A stretch of 64,000 bases of DNA, taken from Paenibacillus sp. FSL R5-0341. Its GTDB lineage: Bacteria; Bacillota; Bacilli; Paenibacillales; Paenibacillaceae. A program made the translations under genes and the position numbers. This document shows positions 53,621 through 62,556 of this stretch, one piece after another (position 1 is the stretch's first letter; every line of letters begins with the position of its first letter). The notes below the pieces were generated by a model. It was not told where the DNA came from. It made no database searches and was given only the letters and a program-made list of their open reading frames with translations. Location: positions 6,448,001 through 6,512,000 of the forward strand of contig NZ_CP150241.1 in the NCBI RefSeq assembly GCF_037975235.1, given 5' to 3'.

Positions 53621-54166
53621 TTGACAGGAATTATAGGTGTTTTAGTCTTAATCATAGGATTAATTATGGCTATTTGGCCTTACTTTGCTTGGTATGTACG
53701 ACTGGGATGGAAGTTTAAAGATGCGGAGCCAAGTGATTTAGCACTAAGTACCGGACGGATCTCAGGTATTGTGTTTATGATTGTCGGTTTTATACTGATT
53801 GTTTCAAGTTGCTCCACAGGAAGCGGAGCGGACAGCAAATGGGCAGAACAATTTAAAGAGAAACTTGATGCAGGGCAAGTACAAGAAATCAGTATCGGCA
53901 TGAGTAATCCCTCCATATTAAGCGAGGAAGAAAAAAATACGGTTATCCAAATGATACAAGATGCAGAACTTAGACCTTTTGATGCAGGTAATGTGATTGG
54001 ATCGAACAATGCTGGAAAAATTACATTTACAGACGAAACGAGCCTAGAAATCGTTATTTTCGGACCTTCTGGAGGAATCGAATTGCATCCGATGGCTACT
54101 GAAAAGGAATTTGAGATAATGAGTGAAGAGTTAAAAACTTGGATTCATACAAATTATAGTGATTAG
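53621..54166 (+). CDS. DUF6199-like membrane protein
   Basis: 181-residue protein with an N-terminal helix pair: TM1 (GVLVLIIGLIMAIWPYFAW), the short loop WKFKDAEPSDLAL, and TM2 (ISGIVFMIVGFILIVSSC). The loop matches the small DUF6199 module. A cytoplasmic or external soluble domain of about 115 residues follows (TFTDETSLEIVIFGPSGGIEL near its end), reminiscent of a small alpha/beta fold. No function known. TTG start at 53621 with GAGG 9 nt upstream; no ATG fits. Own terminator 20 bp downstream. Confidence 0.65.
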   Translation: MTGIIGVLVLIIGLIMAIWPYFAWYVRLGWKFKDAEPSDLALSTGRISGIVFMIVGFILIVSSCSTGSGADSKWAEQFKEKLDAGQVQEISIGMSNPSILSEEEKNTVIQMIQDAELRPFDAGNVIGSNNAGKITFTDETSLEIVIFGPSGGIELHPMATEKEFEIMSEELKTWIHTNYSD

Positions 54167-54185
54167 TAGTGTCAGTATTATTTTC

Positions 54186-54211
54186 AAGAACCTCACTCCA
54201 GTGCGGTTCTT
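54186..54211 (+). terminator. Terminator of the DUF6199-like gene
   Basis: AAGAACC(T)CAC pairs with GTG(C)GGTTCTT around a 4-nt loop, followed by TTTTTG. The rest of the gap to 54493 is AT-rich; a possible TTAGAC/TACTAT promoter pair with 18-bp spacing lies near 54426-54455. Confidence 0.85.
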
Positions 54212-54493
54212 TTTTGTTTGTCATATGCAGATAATTCGAAGCTAATAGGCGAGGAACCGTGAATCGCAATTTGATACTGTGAAATATGTAGGGCAGCAAA
54301 GTAACTACAGAAAATTTTCGTTAACGGTTCTCGTTCAGTCTATCGTGCCTAGCGGAGTTGTTTTATTTATAAATTATGATTTTTAATCACAATAATCAAA
54401 ATTTACATAATATTCCATGTTATGTTTAGACAATATTTCCTACACAAGATACTATAAATTTATTAATAAAACACTAGTTTTGGAGGTATATCA

Positions 54494-55534
54494 ATGTTTA
54501 AAGAAATAAAGGTTACTTTAGGTTTTATAGCTTTACTTATTTTAGTTTCGTCATTTTTCGGTTCAAGTGTATCGGCTGCAACAGTTGGTCAGCAATTATC
54601 GGTTGCTGAGCCGGGATGGCAAAGAATAGACGATGCCGACAAAAAAATTTCGTATAACGGCGGTCAGTGGAAGGAAGAAACTGGTCCTAATTTTTTTGGT
54701 AATACGTTGCACTTCATCCCAAGTAACCCTACGAATTCTTCTCAAACTGTAACATTCACATTTTATGGCACGCAATTAAGAATAATTGGTACAATGTTTC
54801 AGGACTACACAACAAAATTGATTGTTACAATTGATGGAGTCGATTATTCTCCAGCTAATTCTTCTGGAACAGCCACACCAGTTAATAAGGCTCTCGTGTT
54901 CGGTGTGGAAAATTTGAAATCCGGTAAACATACTGTTCAAATAAAATCTACTGATACAAAGCGTTGGGTTCTAGATGCTATTGATATTGATCAAACCGGT
55001 TATTTGATTAATCAAGGTATCGCTTCACCAACTCTAAATGTACAAGCTGAAGATGCTAAGGTTGATCTTAGCTGGGCTTCGGTAACTAATGCAGTTACAT
55101 ATAAAGTCAAACGTTCACTCACTTCTGGTGGCCCATTTGAAACGATAGCAACTGTAACTTCAACTAGCTATGCAGATGTCAATGTTACCAATGGAACTAC
55201 GTATTATTACGAGATTACTGCCGTTAATGAAAATGGAGAAGGTGCACCTTCAAACCAAGCTTCTGCTACGCCACAAGCCCCAATAGCGATAGAAAGAGCG
55301 ATCTTTAAAATCACCTTTAATACAGGTCTAGAAAAAGAGTATGATCTCTCTATGACGGATGTAAATGCCTTTATTAAATGGTATGAAGAAAAGGCAGCTG
55401 GTACCGGACCTATCATGTTTGCAATCAATAAACTCCAAAATAACATTGGACAATTCAATAGTAGAAAAGACTATATCATCTTTGATAAAATCATTACATT
55501 TGAAGTGAATGAATACACTCCAGTCACAAAATAA
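54494..55534 (+). CDS. Secreted protein with galactose-binding-like and fibronectin type III domains
   Basis: 346-residue secreted protein. A signal peptide (FIALLILVSSFFGSSVSAA, cleavage about 29) leads to a beta-sandwich domain (about 30-172) with FTFYGTQLRIIGT and SGKHTVQIKSTDTKRWVLDA, typical of carbohydrate-binding jelly-roll modules. A fibronectin type III domain (about 176-262) has KVDLSWASVTNAVTYKVKRS and the NGTTYYYEITAVNENGEG signature. A unique C-terminal ~80 residues remain unassigned. No catalytic domain or wall anchor, so it is probably released or binds a polysaccharide. The ATG has GGAGG 7 nt upstream. AT-rich relative to the surrounding genes. Confidence 0.82.
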   Translation: MFKEIKVTLGFIALLILVSSFFGSSVSAATVGQQLSVAEPGWQRIDDADKKISYNGGQWKEETGPNFFGNTLHFIPSNPTNSSQTVTFTFYGTQLRIIGTMFQDYTTKLIVTIDGVDYSPANSSGTATPVNKALVFGVENLKSGKHTVQIKSTDTKRWVLDAIDIDQTGYLINQGIASPTLNVQAEDAKVDLSWASVTNAVTYKVKRSLTSGGPFETIATVTSTSYADVNVTNGTTYYYEITAVNENGEGAPSNQASATPQAPIAIERAIFKITFNTGLEKEYDLSMTDVNAFIKWYEEKAAGTGPIMFAINKLQNNIGQFNSRKDYIIFDKIITFEVNEYTPVTK

Positions 55535-55543
55535 ATAAATATT

Positions 55544-55580
55544 AAAAAGCAGTGTGACTAATTATAGTCTCCTGCTTTTT
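55544..55580 (+). terminator. Terminator of the FN3 protein gene
   Basis: AAAAAGCAG pairs with CTGCTTTTT, with an inner GACT/AGTC helix, then further T. Confidence 0.85.
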
Positions 55581-55722
55581 TTCTTATGCGAGAGCATATT
55601 GGGCTACCGAAACCTACATAATAATTGCGACAGACGAAAACTTTGTTACGGATTGAACTTTTCATATTGAGGCTTTGAATTCTTATTTTCACATCAAGCC
55701 CTAATGAATATATCAGGGGTAA

Positions 55723-56391
55723 CTAATTGTTATTTCGTTTGTTAACTTCAATCGCAATGAACTCCGGCAAATAATTAGGAGTACAGCCCTTTGATACCAT
55801 TTCATCTTTATAAAGACCTGTATTCTCACCAAGTCTAATACAACGAGCACGATACTCTTGATCATAAATGCCTACCCAGCCTGCAATGAAATTCATAGCC
55901 CACTGAACTTCCGGCTCTTCCTGCGTGATATTAGCTTCAATTGTAGATAGTAAGTTCTCGGTGTTATCAGGAGGCGTTTGTCCAGTCCATCTCAATCGCG
56001 CTTGATAATACCAGAAAGCTCGCCTTTGAAGAGCAGAAGGGCTATCTTCCCATGACTCCATCAATGCAATGGTCTTCTTGTCTTTGGTGAGCTGATTAGC
56101 CATTAACCAATCCATTAAATTATTTCGCTCATCAAAAGTGTGAGTCTGCATATCCTTATCAAGCTTATTAAGCACTTCTTGTGAGAGAAGTTTTTTATCC
56201 ATAATTAAGATAGCTAATAGTCTGGGCAAAAACGCTTCTGTTGACCAAAGTTCCATAGCTAATTCGTGATCTTTTTTTATGTCCTTCGCGATTTTTCGTA
56301 AGTCGCCTAGCTTAGTTTTACTATTGATCTGTTGTAGAATGTTCTCTGCTTTTGAAGAGCATTTCATTTCTGAACTTTTATTATTATTCAT
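55723..56391 (-). CDS. AlkD-like DNA alkylation repair protein
   Basis: 222-residue all-helical protein resembling the HEAT-like-repeat DNA glycosylase family (AlkD/COG4912), which excises bulky or positively charged alkylated bases. Supporting segments are LGDLRKIAKDIKKDHELAMELWST near residue 30, WLMANQLTKDK and LQRRAFWYYQARLRW (about 120-135), and EVQWAMNFIAGWVGIYD (about 163-180), which are in family order. The catalytic Asp/Trp pair cannot be assigned with confidence. The ATG at 56391 has AAAGGAG 9 nt upstream. Single gene divergent from the YndJ-like gene. Confidence 0.65.
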   Translation of the reverse strand: MNNNKSSEMKCSSKAENILQQINSKTKLGDLRKIAKDIKKDHELAMELWSTEAFLPRLLAILIMDKKLLSQEVLNKLDKDMQTHTFDERNNLMDWLMANQLTKDKKTIALMESWEDSPSALQRRAFWYYQARLRWTGQTPPDNTENLLSTIEANITQEEPEVQWAMNFIAGWVGIYDQEYRARCIRLGENTGLYKDEMVSKGCTPNYLPEFIAIEVNKRNNN

Positions 56392-56544
56392 TTGATACAA
56401 CTCCTTTATTAAAGCGCTACTTCATCATAATTAACAAATAAATGTGTTAGTCTACTAAAAGGAGAATTGCCTTGCTATACTAAGAATGCTACACAACTGG
56501 ATGCAGGCAGCCATTACGATAAACATAGTTAGAAAGGAAACCCC

Positions 56545-57510
56545 ATGAATAGTTCCTTGAAACAACTAATGAAATCACCCACGTTTCCCGGTGGAATTAT
56601 AACTATTCTTATATTTTATCTGGAATACTTTCAATTCGAACTTGTTGAGAAATTTCTACTGTTTGCGGCTTTCGTCATTGTACCTCTTGTGATTCTACTT
56701 TTGAACCATGACGCAAAGAATAAACATCAACGACTGATTTATGCCGCTATGAAATGGCTTCAATTTCCCGCCGCGCTTCTTACCCTGGCCTCGGTAATGA
56801 GTAGTAAGATGTGGGGGTTAGAAAGTACGGAAATTCCAGGGATTCTTTCTCTTGGATGGCTACTGTTCACACTGTTGCTCGGCATCTATGGCTTGACCAC
56901 GATTGTGATTTCTAAAGGAAAAGCAGCGGAAATAGCGATTGGCGCTGGGCTCGTTTACTTTTTTATCGGGGGCATTTGGTTTACCTTATATCAATATCAA
57001 TTGAACCTTTTCCAAGCTAATCCTGCAACGCACGCATTAAGCTCGGTTCACTTTCATTTTTCATCTGCGATCGTGCCGATTTTTATTGGTGCACTGGGAC
57101 GCATCATGACGAAGAAAAGCTGGTATCCCTGGGTTGTTGCCATTGATATCATCGGACCAATCTTGATTGCTATTGGTATGATTTTCTCCAAGCCAATTGA
57201 ATATATTGGTGTCACTCTGTTCGCCTGCAATATTGTGGTTTACACCGCTTATCTCCTGGCTTATTTGAGGAAAAACGCTTTGGATATTAAGGCAGCCTTC
57301 TTCTTGGGCCTTTCTTGCCTAGCCTTTTACACGGTTGTTGTCATTTCCATCTTCTATCCGTTACTGAAAAATATGTACTCCTTAACCATACTCAATTTTA
57401 TTCCCATATATGGATCTTTGCATGCATTTGGTTTTGTCTTATGTGGACTGATTGGTTGGGTGTTTATGGTGGACTTCATTAAGGAAAAGGCTAGCCAATC
57501 GGCTTCATAG
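56545..57510 (+). CDS. YndJ-like membrane protein
   Basis: 321-residue integral membrane protein with about nine TM helices, no catalytic motif. Helix-embedded histidines in ALSSVHFHFSSAIVPIFIGALGR (about 170-190) and IYGSLHAFGFVLCG (about 290-303) fit the YndJ family of Bacillus, whose function is unknown; paired intramembrane His might bind metal or heme. The ATG at 56545 follows AGAAAGGAAACCCC. Single gene. Confidence 0.7.
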   Translation: MNSSLKQLMKSPTFPGGIITILIFYLEYFQFELVEKFLLFAAFVIVPLVILLLNHDAKNKHQRLIYAAMKWLQFPAALLTLASVMSSKMWGLESTEIPGILSLGWLLFTLLLGIYGLTTIVISKGKAAEIAIGAGLVYFFIGGIWFTLYQYQLNLFQANPATHALSSVHFHFSSAIVPIFIGALGRIMTKKSWYPWVVAIDIIGPILIAIGMIFSKPIEYIGVTLFACNIVVYTAYLLAYLRKNALDIKAAFFLGLSCLAFYTVVVISIFYPLLKNMYSLTILNFIPIYGSLHAFGFVLCGLIGWVFMVDFIKEKASQSAS

Positions 57511-57601
57511 GAGTAGTTTAGTCAGGTTCGTGCTATAATAGTGATCACATAAATAACATTCATCATTCTGCCGAGATGGCGATGATTAAGGAGATTGAAT
57601 T

Positions 57602-58054
57602 TTGACGAACAACCATGATACTGGAGCAGTGAACGAACTACCGGAAAACTTTGAAGAGCTCAAACGAGCGGCTAATCGGACCTCAAGCTGGAGAGACAGA
57701 CTAAGTGCGGTGAATGAATTGGGGAACTGGGATACAGAACCAACCGTTAAGTTACTGCAGCAAGTTTTGAAAAATGATCAAGTGTTCCAAGTGCGCGAAG
57801 CCGCATATCTCAAGCTGAAACAGTTGGATGAAGATGTACAAATGCCTGCCAAAAACAAAGGCGAGCTGTTTAAAGGGACTAACAAAATTTTGCTTCGAAT
57901 CAAAAAAAGCCTTCCTGAAGGTCACACATTTGAGGAATTTAAGGAAAAACTGCAAAAGACACGTCTGGATCTCTATGATACTTACGAGGGCGACAAAGAT
58001 GCTGATTTTGACTCCTGGCTCCATGGAATTTGGGAGACACTAGGCAGAAGATAG
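57602..58054 (+). CDS. HEAT-repeat protein, unknown function
   Basis: 150-residue cytoplasmic protein. The N-terminal half holds one or two HEAT-type helical repeats (WRDRLSAVNELGNWDTEPTV, then FQVREAAYLKLKQL), and the C-terminal half is a charged helical region (LPEGHTFEEFKEKLQKTRLD). Compact HEAT proteins of this kind occur throughout Paenibacillus and Bacillus, role unknown. TTG start at 57602 with GGAG 8-9 nt upstream. 91 bp after the YndJ-like gene without a clear terminator between them, so partial co-transcription is possible. Confidence 0.6.
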   Translation: MTNNHDTGAVNELPENFEELKRAANRTSSWRDRLSAVNELGNWDTEPTVKLLQQVLKNDQVFQVREAAYLKLKQLDEDVQMPAKNKGELFKGTNKILLRIKKSLPEGHTFEEFKEKLQKTRLDLYDTYEGDKDADFDSWLHGIWETLGRR

Positions 58055-58084
58055 CCGCCGTTCATCGTATAATAGTTGAATACA

Positions 58085-58113
58085 AAGCCACTCCAAAAAA
58101 AATGGAGTGGCTT
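58085..58113 (+). terminator. Terminator of the HEAT-repeat gene
   Basis: AAGCCACTCCA and TGGAGTGGCTT form a perfect 11-bp stem with a 7-A loop, followed by CTTTATTT. In the other direction it would also serve the aldehyde dehydrogenase operon. Confidence 0.85.
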
Positions 58114-58189
58114 CTTTATTTCTTCAGGGCCTACCTTCAATTTCACATGTACATTCCTCGTACGATGTCAAAGTTGTGTGCTATAAGAT

Positions 58190-59680
58190 TTATTCGGGTA
58201 TATAAGGAAGATCCAATGTCTTCGGAACGTTGATGACATGTTTTTCTGTATACGTGCGGATACCTTCCGCGCCATATTCACGGCCAATACCAGATTGCTT
58301 GAAGCCACCGAAAGGAAAGCGAACATCGAGGCCCTGCACAGCAGCTGTATTGATCATGGTCGTTCCAGCTTCGAGTTGACGTGCGACGGAGATGGCATCC
58401 TCTTCTTTGCCCCACACAGAACTCGTCAATCCATATATGCTTTCATTGTGTAGATGAATAACCTGCTCTTCATCATCAAATGGCAGAATCGGAACCGTAG
58501 GACCAAACTGTTCCTCCACCACAATTGGATCATGAACATCGCAACCCAAAACAAGCGTAGGTTGTAAGTAGTAACCCTGGTCAAACAGCTTCTGATCCAA
58601 AATTTGCCCAAGAGGGATGACCTTAGCCCCGCGCTTTTGCGCATCTTCAACCAAACCAAGCACGTAATTCTTCTGCTTTAGGTTATTAACCGGGCCTACC
58701 GTCGTATTTGAATCAAAGGGATCACCAATTCGAATCCAGCGATTTGCCGCCTCTATATATTTTTCCACAAACGCATCATAGATAGAACGGTGTACATACA
58801 CACGTTTGGCGATCATACAGATCTGTCCTGCAGTCAAGAAATTAGAAATGACAATCCGGCGCATTGCTCGCTCATCATGAACATCAAAACTTTCCAAGAA
58901 GATAGCCGCATCATTACCACCAAGCTCAAGCGTCATATCCTTAATCGTTTCCGAAGCTGCTTTGATAATATGCTTAGCGGTCGCGGTGCCACCTGTGAAG
59001 GTGATCTTTGTGACATGAGGATTCGTAGTCAGTTCAACGCCCACATCCGCATCACCATGGACGACATTGATTACACCAGCCGGGAACTCACTCGCAATAA
59101 TCTCTGCCACCTTGGCTGCCGCCAGTGGCGCGTATGGGCTTGGTTTGAGCACAATCGTGTTGCCCGCAAGTAAGGCAGGAGCAATCTTAATGGTAGATAA
59201 AGCAATGGGATAGTTCCATGGACTAATCGCTGCCACCACACCAATGGGATCATAGGAAAGAATCGTTTTACCATTCTCATGCTCTTTAATCTCTTCCTGT
59301 AGAGCCGATGTAACTTCATTACAAGCAAACTCCATCCACATTAACGAAACATAAATTTCACCGTGTGCATCATACAGGGGCTTGCCATGCTCTCTAGACA
59401 GCAAATGTACAATTTCATTCTCAGCTGCTCTAATCTTCTCGATCGCCTTACGCATCATCATAATGCGTTCATCAATGGAGGTCTGTTTCCATGTTTTAAA
59501 AGCTCCTGCCGCCGCTTCAATGGCTTCAACAGCTTGTTCTTTCGTAGTGACAGGGAAATAGCCTACGATCTCAGTTGGGTTTGTCGGATTCTCTTTTGCT
59601 ACCTGCGAAAGGGATTTTACATTCTGACCATTAATGAACGCTTCAACTGTAATTGTCTCTTGGTCTGCTTGGATCGTCAT
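58190..59680 (-). CDS. NAD(P)-dependent aldehyde dehydrogenase, GabD-like
   Basis: 496-residue cytoplasmic enzyme oxidising an aldehyde to its acid. The Rossmann/catalytic landmarks are present: SPWNYPI (N169-type), KPSPYAP, TFTGGTATAK, catalytic Glu in LELGGND, and nucleophile Cys in TAGQICMIAKR (about 288). The C-terminal FGGFKQSGIGREYG motif is intact. Family resemblance is to succinate-semialdehyde/lactaldehyde dehydrogenases, but the substrate is open. It follows the YxjG/YxjH-like gene by 28 bp with GGAGGGG before its ATG, so an operon is likely. That pairing suggests the aldehyde may derive from a methyl-donor or sulphur metabolite. Confidence 0.9.
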   Translation of the reverse strand: MTIQADQETITVEAFINGQNVKSLSQVAKENPTNPTEIVGYFPVTTKEQAVEAIEAAAGAFKTWKQTSIDERIMMMRKAIEKIRAAENEIVHLLSREHGKPLYDAHGEIYVSLMWMEFACNEVTSALQEEIKEHENGKTILSYDPIGVVAAISPWNYPIALSTIKIAPALLAGNTIVLKPSPYAPLAAAKVAEIIASEFPAGVINVVHGDADVGVELTTNPHVTKITFTGGTATAKHIIKAASETIKDMTLELGGNDAAIFLESFDVHDERAMRRIVISNFLTAGQICMIAKRVYVHRSIYDAFVEKYIEAANRWIRIGDPFDSNTTVGPVNNLKQKNYVLGLVEDAQKRGAKVIPLGQILDQKLFDQGYYLQPTLVLGCDVHDPIVVEEQFGPTVPILPFDDEEQVIHLHNESIYGLTSSVWGKEEDAISVARQLEAGTTMINTAAVQGLDVRFPFGGFKQSGIGREYGAEGIRTYTEKHVINVPKTLDLPYIPE

Positions 59681-59708
59681 TTTGAATCCCCTCCGTTATT
59701 TAGATAGA

Positions 59709-60794
59709 TTAATTCCAAACTTCTTCTGCAATTTCCTTCACATAACGAAGTTTACGCCATTGTTGTTCTTCCGTTAAAATATTGCCTTCTTCTGTAGACG
59801 AAAAGCCACATTGTGGGCTCAGACAAAGTTGCTCAAGTGGAACATAGGTTGCCGCCTCTGCAATCCGAGCTTTAATCTGTTCTTTATCCTCTAACTCGCC
59901 TGTTTTGGATGTAAGTAAACCCAGCACGATTTTCAAATCTTTTCGATTCACATATTGTAATGGCTCGAAACCACCTGAGCGCTCATCATCAAATTCCAGG
60001 AATAATCCATCTACGTTTAAACCTCCAAAAATCACTTCAGAAGCGTACTCGTAACCACCTGTTGAGAAATAGTTCGATTTATAGTTACCGCGACATATAT
60101 GCATCGTCACAACTAAATCTACTGGTTTATGAGACAAGGATTCATTAATCATGCGCTGCATCGTTTTTAACTCTTCTGCCGGTTCCAGACCTTTGGCACG
60201 CAGCTTATCGTGACCAGCGTCTGAGAATAGGTCTGCCCAAGCGGTATCATCTAATTGCAGGTATCGACATCCCGCATCATAAAAAGCTTGAATGGCTTTT
60301 TGATACGCCGCAATCGTATCCTGAAGGAATTGCTCTCGGTCCGTATAGATATTGGCGCCATTTTCCAATCGATATAAAAGCATGTTGGGACTTGGAATGG
60401 TCTGTTTCGCGACTGCATCACCTGCATGCTTTTTCAAAAACTCAAAATCCTGAACAAAGGGATGACTCGAGAAATCGACTTTACCAATAACGCGAATTCC
60501 GCCCTTGCGCGTTTGCATATTGTGGAATTTCGGTCCGTCTATTTGCTCATATAGCTCTACGCCATCCAAGCCACCCAGAAAATCAAAATGCCACCAGCTT
60601 CTGCGGAATTCACCATCCGTAACTGCCAATACGCCATTTTCCTTTTGCTTTTCAATAATTCGAATGATCTCTTTATCTTCCACAGCTCTTAATTCCTTAT
60701 ATGTGATGTTGCCTGATTTATATTGTTCACGTGCCTGACTTAAATCTGCAGGACGTAGAAAGCTACCTACATGATCATTACGAAATGGTATCAT
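59709..60794 (-). CDS. MetE C-terminal-domain-like methyltransferase (YxjG/YxjH family), copy 2
   Basis: 361-residue paralogue of the protein at 27.4 kb, sharing the same skeleton: a PFRNDHVGSFLRPADL start, VTDGEFRRSWWHFDF, zinc-site pieces HICRGNY and LSPQCGFSS, and the end EEQQWRKLRYVKEIAEEVW. The ATG at 60794 has GGGAG 8 nt upstream; seven upstream codons in frame are ignored. A 12-bp palindrome (ATGACTAGTCAT, 60872-60883) lies in the leader. No SAM riboswitch fits in it. Co-transcribed with an aldehyde dehydrogenase, which copy 1 lacks, so the two copies probably serve different methyl donors. Confidence 0.85.
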   Translation of the reverse strand: MIPFRNDHVGSFLRPADLSQAREQYKSGNITYKELRAVEDKEIIRIIEKQKENGVLAVTDGEFRRSWWHFDFLGGLDGVELYEQIDGPKFHNMQTRKGGIRVIGKVDFSSHPFVQDFEFLKKHAGDAVAKQTIPSPNMLLYRLENGANIYTDREQFLQDTIAAYQKAIQAFYDAGCRYLQLDDTAWADLFSDAGHDKLRAKGLEPAEELKTMQRMINESLSHKPVDLVVTMHICRGNYKSNYFSTGGYEYASEVIFGGLNVDGLFLEFDDERSGGFEPLQYVNRKDLKIVLGLLTSKTGELEDKEQIKARIAEAATYVPLEQLCLSPQCGFSSTEEGNILTEEQQWRKLRYVKEIAEEVWN

Positions 60795-60920
60795 AGTTAT
60801 TTCTCCCTCTAACATTTTTAGTTCATTGAGTATAGCATGATTGGAAAGATAGCATGATATATCAAAAATGCATGACTAGTCATAGCTTTTAACAATAGCT
60901 AACAGACTTTAAGAAGCAAA

Positions 60921-60950
60921 AATCCACAACCTTATATGGTAGTGGATTTA
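60921..60950 (-). terminator. Terminator of rlmH
   Basis: On the minus strand AAATCCAC pairs with GTGGATTT around a 14-nt loop, then TTGC. It lies about 95 bp past the rlmH stop codon and before the next operon. Confidence 0.65.
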
Positions 60951-61045
60951 GGGTGGAGCGAAGTTTAGCGGTCATAATGATAACTTCATTATGTTGATGC
61001 TCATCCTCGGATCTCTCAAAGTATTTTATATCATAAATATTACTA

Positions 61046-61525
61046 CTATTTATGGTACGGTTCATTCCGATTTATCTTCACTGCGCGATAAATCTGTTCT
61101 ACCAACACCAGCCGCATAAGCTGATGCGGCAGGGTCATGCGCCCGAAGCTCAAGCGTTGCTTCGCGCGGCGCAACACCTCATCGGAGAGCCCGTGGCTCC
61201 CTCCGATGACAAACACGACATGGCTCGTCCCATATGTGCCGAGCTTGTCGATCTCCATGGCCAGCTCTTCCGAACTCCAGAGCTGGCCATCCAATGCGAG
61301 CGCGACCACGTGCGCCTCGCTCTTCACATGCGCAAGGATGCGTTCGCCCTCGCGCTCTTTCACCGCCCGAACCTCAGCTTCGCTCAGGGTATCGGGCGCC
61401 TTTTCGTCTGCGACCTCGATCATCTGAAATTTGATGTACGGGGCGAGCCGCTTGGCATATTCCTGAATGCCCAGCGTGAGATATTTTTCCTTCAATTTGC
61501 CTACGCCAATAATCTGAATAAACAT
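61046..61525 (-). CDS. rlmH: 23S rRNA (pseudouridine1915-N3)-methyltransferase
   Basis: 159-residue SPOUT-class methyltransferase that methylates pseudouridine 1915 in helix 69 of 23S rRNA on the assembled 70S ribosome. Diagnostic features are IIGVGKLKEKYLTLGIQEY at the N-terminus, the SAM-knot motif FVIGGSHGL (about 104-112), LPHQLMRLVLVEQIYRA, and the terminal YHK that contacts substrate. Length is exactly typical. The ATG at 61525 follows AGGAGG upstream. Noticeably more GC-rich than its neighbours. In Bacillales it is often found near htrA and a CxxH/CxxC micro-gene, as here. Confidence 0.98.
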   Translation of the reverse strand: MFIQIIGVGKLKEKYLTLGIQEYAKRLAPYIKFQMIEVADEKAPDTLSEAEVRAVKEREGERILAHVKSEAHVVALALDGQLWSSEELAMEIDKLGTYGTSHVVFVIGGSHGLSDEVLRRAKQRLSFGRMTLPHQLMRLVLVEQIYRAVKINRNEPYHK

Positions 61526-61630
61526 GAAAATCCATTCCTCCTAAATTGTCTTGCGAGATATTCTATAAGTAAGATGCTTCAGCGCATCGTTCGTTCCAAC
61601 CGTAGTACACCTACACTACACATTTCTCCA

Positions 61631-61783
61631 AATTCTAACGAATTCCACACACCTTATTCAGCCTCATTTCGGCTCCTTTAAAATCTAACGAATCTGAAAC
61701 ACGCTATCCCACTAAAACCGAGTCTTCCCCACCTCTTTCGAGACCATTTCAGCAATATAACGTGTCTACGATTCGTTAGATTT
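61631..61783. repeat. TCTAACGAA repeat cluster with a 14-bp inverted pair
   Basis: TCTAACGAA occurs at 61634 and 61684, exactly 50 bp apart on the plus strand, and inverted at 61772-61780. AAATCTAACGAATC (61681-61694) and GATTCGTTAGATTT (61770-61783) are perfect 14-bp inverted repeats; the adjoining ACACG/CGTGT pair extends the arms. No coding potential. The size and layout resemble a MITE-like or multicopy intergenic repeat. Confidence 0.6.
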
Positions 61784-62098
61784 CAACCAGGCGGTATTTG
61801 CCACGAATAAGGTCTGTCAGGTTCTTTAGAGTTACTCCACCCAACCCAGCCACGCCACCGTCCCTACCGACAACGCCGTTACCCGAATTCTACTTTCCCC
61901 CAAGCCCGAGCTTCCATTTCTATTACCTACACACCTTGCACGTCTGCTACAACCTGGCTCATCCCAACTCAGAACTCGGCTCGGCGCCTACCTAGCTTAA
62001 TCTTCTCCTACTGTCCTACTCCACCGTCCGCCCCTAAAACCCCCGCCCAGCTCCACGCTGCCTAACAACCACTACCAATTCCCTGCACAAACACAAAA
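61784..62098. other. Pyrimidine-rich gap between rlmH and the CxxH/CxxC gene
   Basis: About 300 bp with a visible C/T bias on the plus strand and no convincing gene, repeat or RNA. Plus-strand open frames here have Pro/Thr-rich, non-protein-like translations and no ribosome binding sites. Confidence 0.5.
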
Positions 62099-62117
62099 AG
62101 AGCGCTCATCACGCTCT
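62099..62117 (-). terminator. Terminator of the CxxH/CxxC gene
   Basis: On the minus strand AGAGCG pairs with CGCTCT around a 7-nt loop, followed by TTTTTGTG, about 95 bp beyond the micro-gene. Confidence 0.75.
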
Positions 62118-62212
62118 CCTTGGCTTCTTGCTGTGATGTTCATACCGGATGGAAAGTCAGCCTGAAGCGCCACTTATAGTCACGCCTCCGGCCATCTAAG
62201 TCCTACAGTACG

Positions 62213-62380
62213 CTAAACGACGAGGAATTCCGCGTGCTGTTCGCACTCAGCGCACTTCGCAGGCGGGTCCCAATCGGCAAATTCCGTCTCCTTCAGATCA
62301 ACGATATCTGGAGCGTCCTCATACTCATCGACAAACATGTCGATGGCAATGTCCACGTGTTCTTTGCATACAACGTACAT
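62213..62380 (-). CDS. CxxH/CxxC protein (BA_5709-like micro-protein)
   Basis: A 55-residue gene. The protein starts MYVVCKEHVDIAIDMFVDEY, with the CxxH pair at C5 and H8, has an acidic middle part, and contains the CxxC pair as PAKCAECEQHAEF near the C-terminus. Four metal-ligand-type residues suggest one bound zinc. The family is known from Bacillales genomes as a small protein encoded near rlmH; its role is unknown. The ATG at 62380 has AAAGGA about 10 nt upstream, and a terminator follows. Motif order, length and place next to rlmH agree, so I consider it real. Confidence 0.85.
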   Translation of the reverse strand: MYVVCKEHVDIAIDMFVDEYEDAPDIVDLKETEFADWDPPAKCAECEQHAEFLVV

Positions 62381-62556
62381 CCGTTATGCATCCTTTCTGT
62401 AACCAGCTATGTTCCCGATTCACAACCGCGTATCCCATTACAGGATAGCCACTTCTCAGTTCTATCACACCTGCCACTGAAAAGAAACCCCTAGCCCTAA
62501 TTTATCGTACCCAACATCCACCAAACCTCTGCATACGCCGTAAAAGAACACAAAAA

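Noticed and set aside
61052..61681. 209-codon plus-strand frame opposite rlmH
   Set aside because: Long only because rlmH is GC-rich; rlmH on the other strand is unambiguous.
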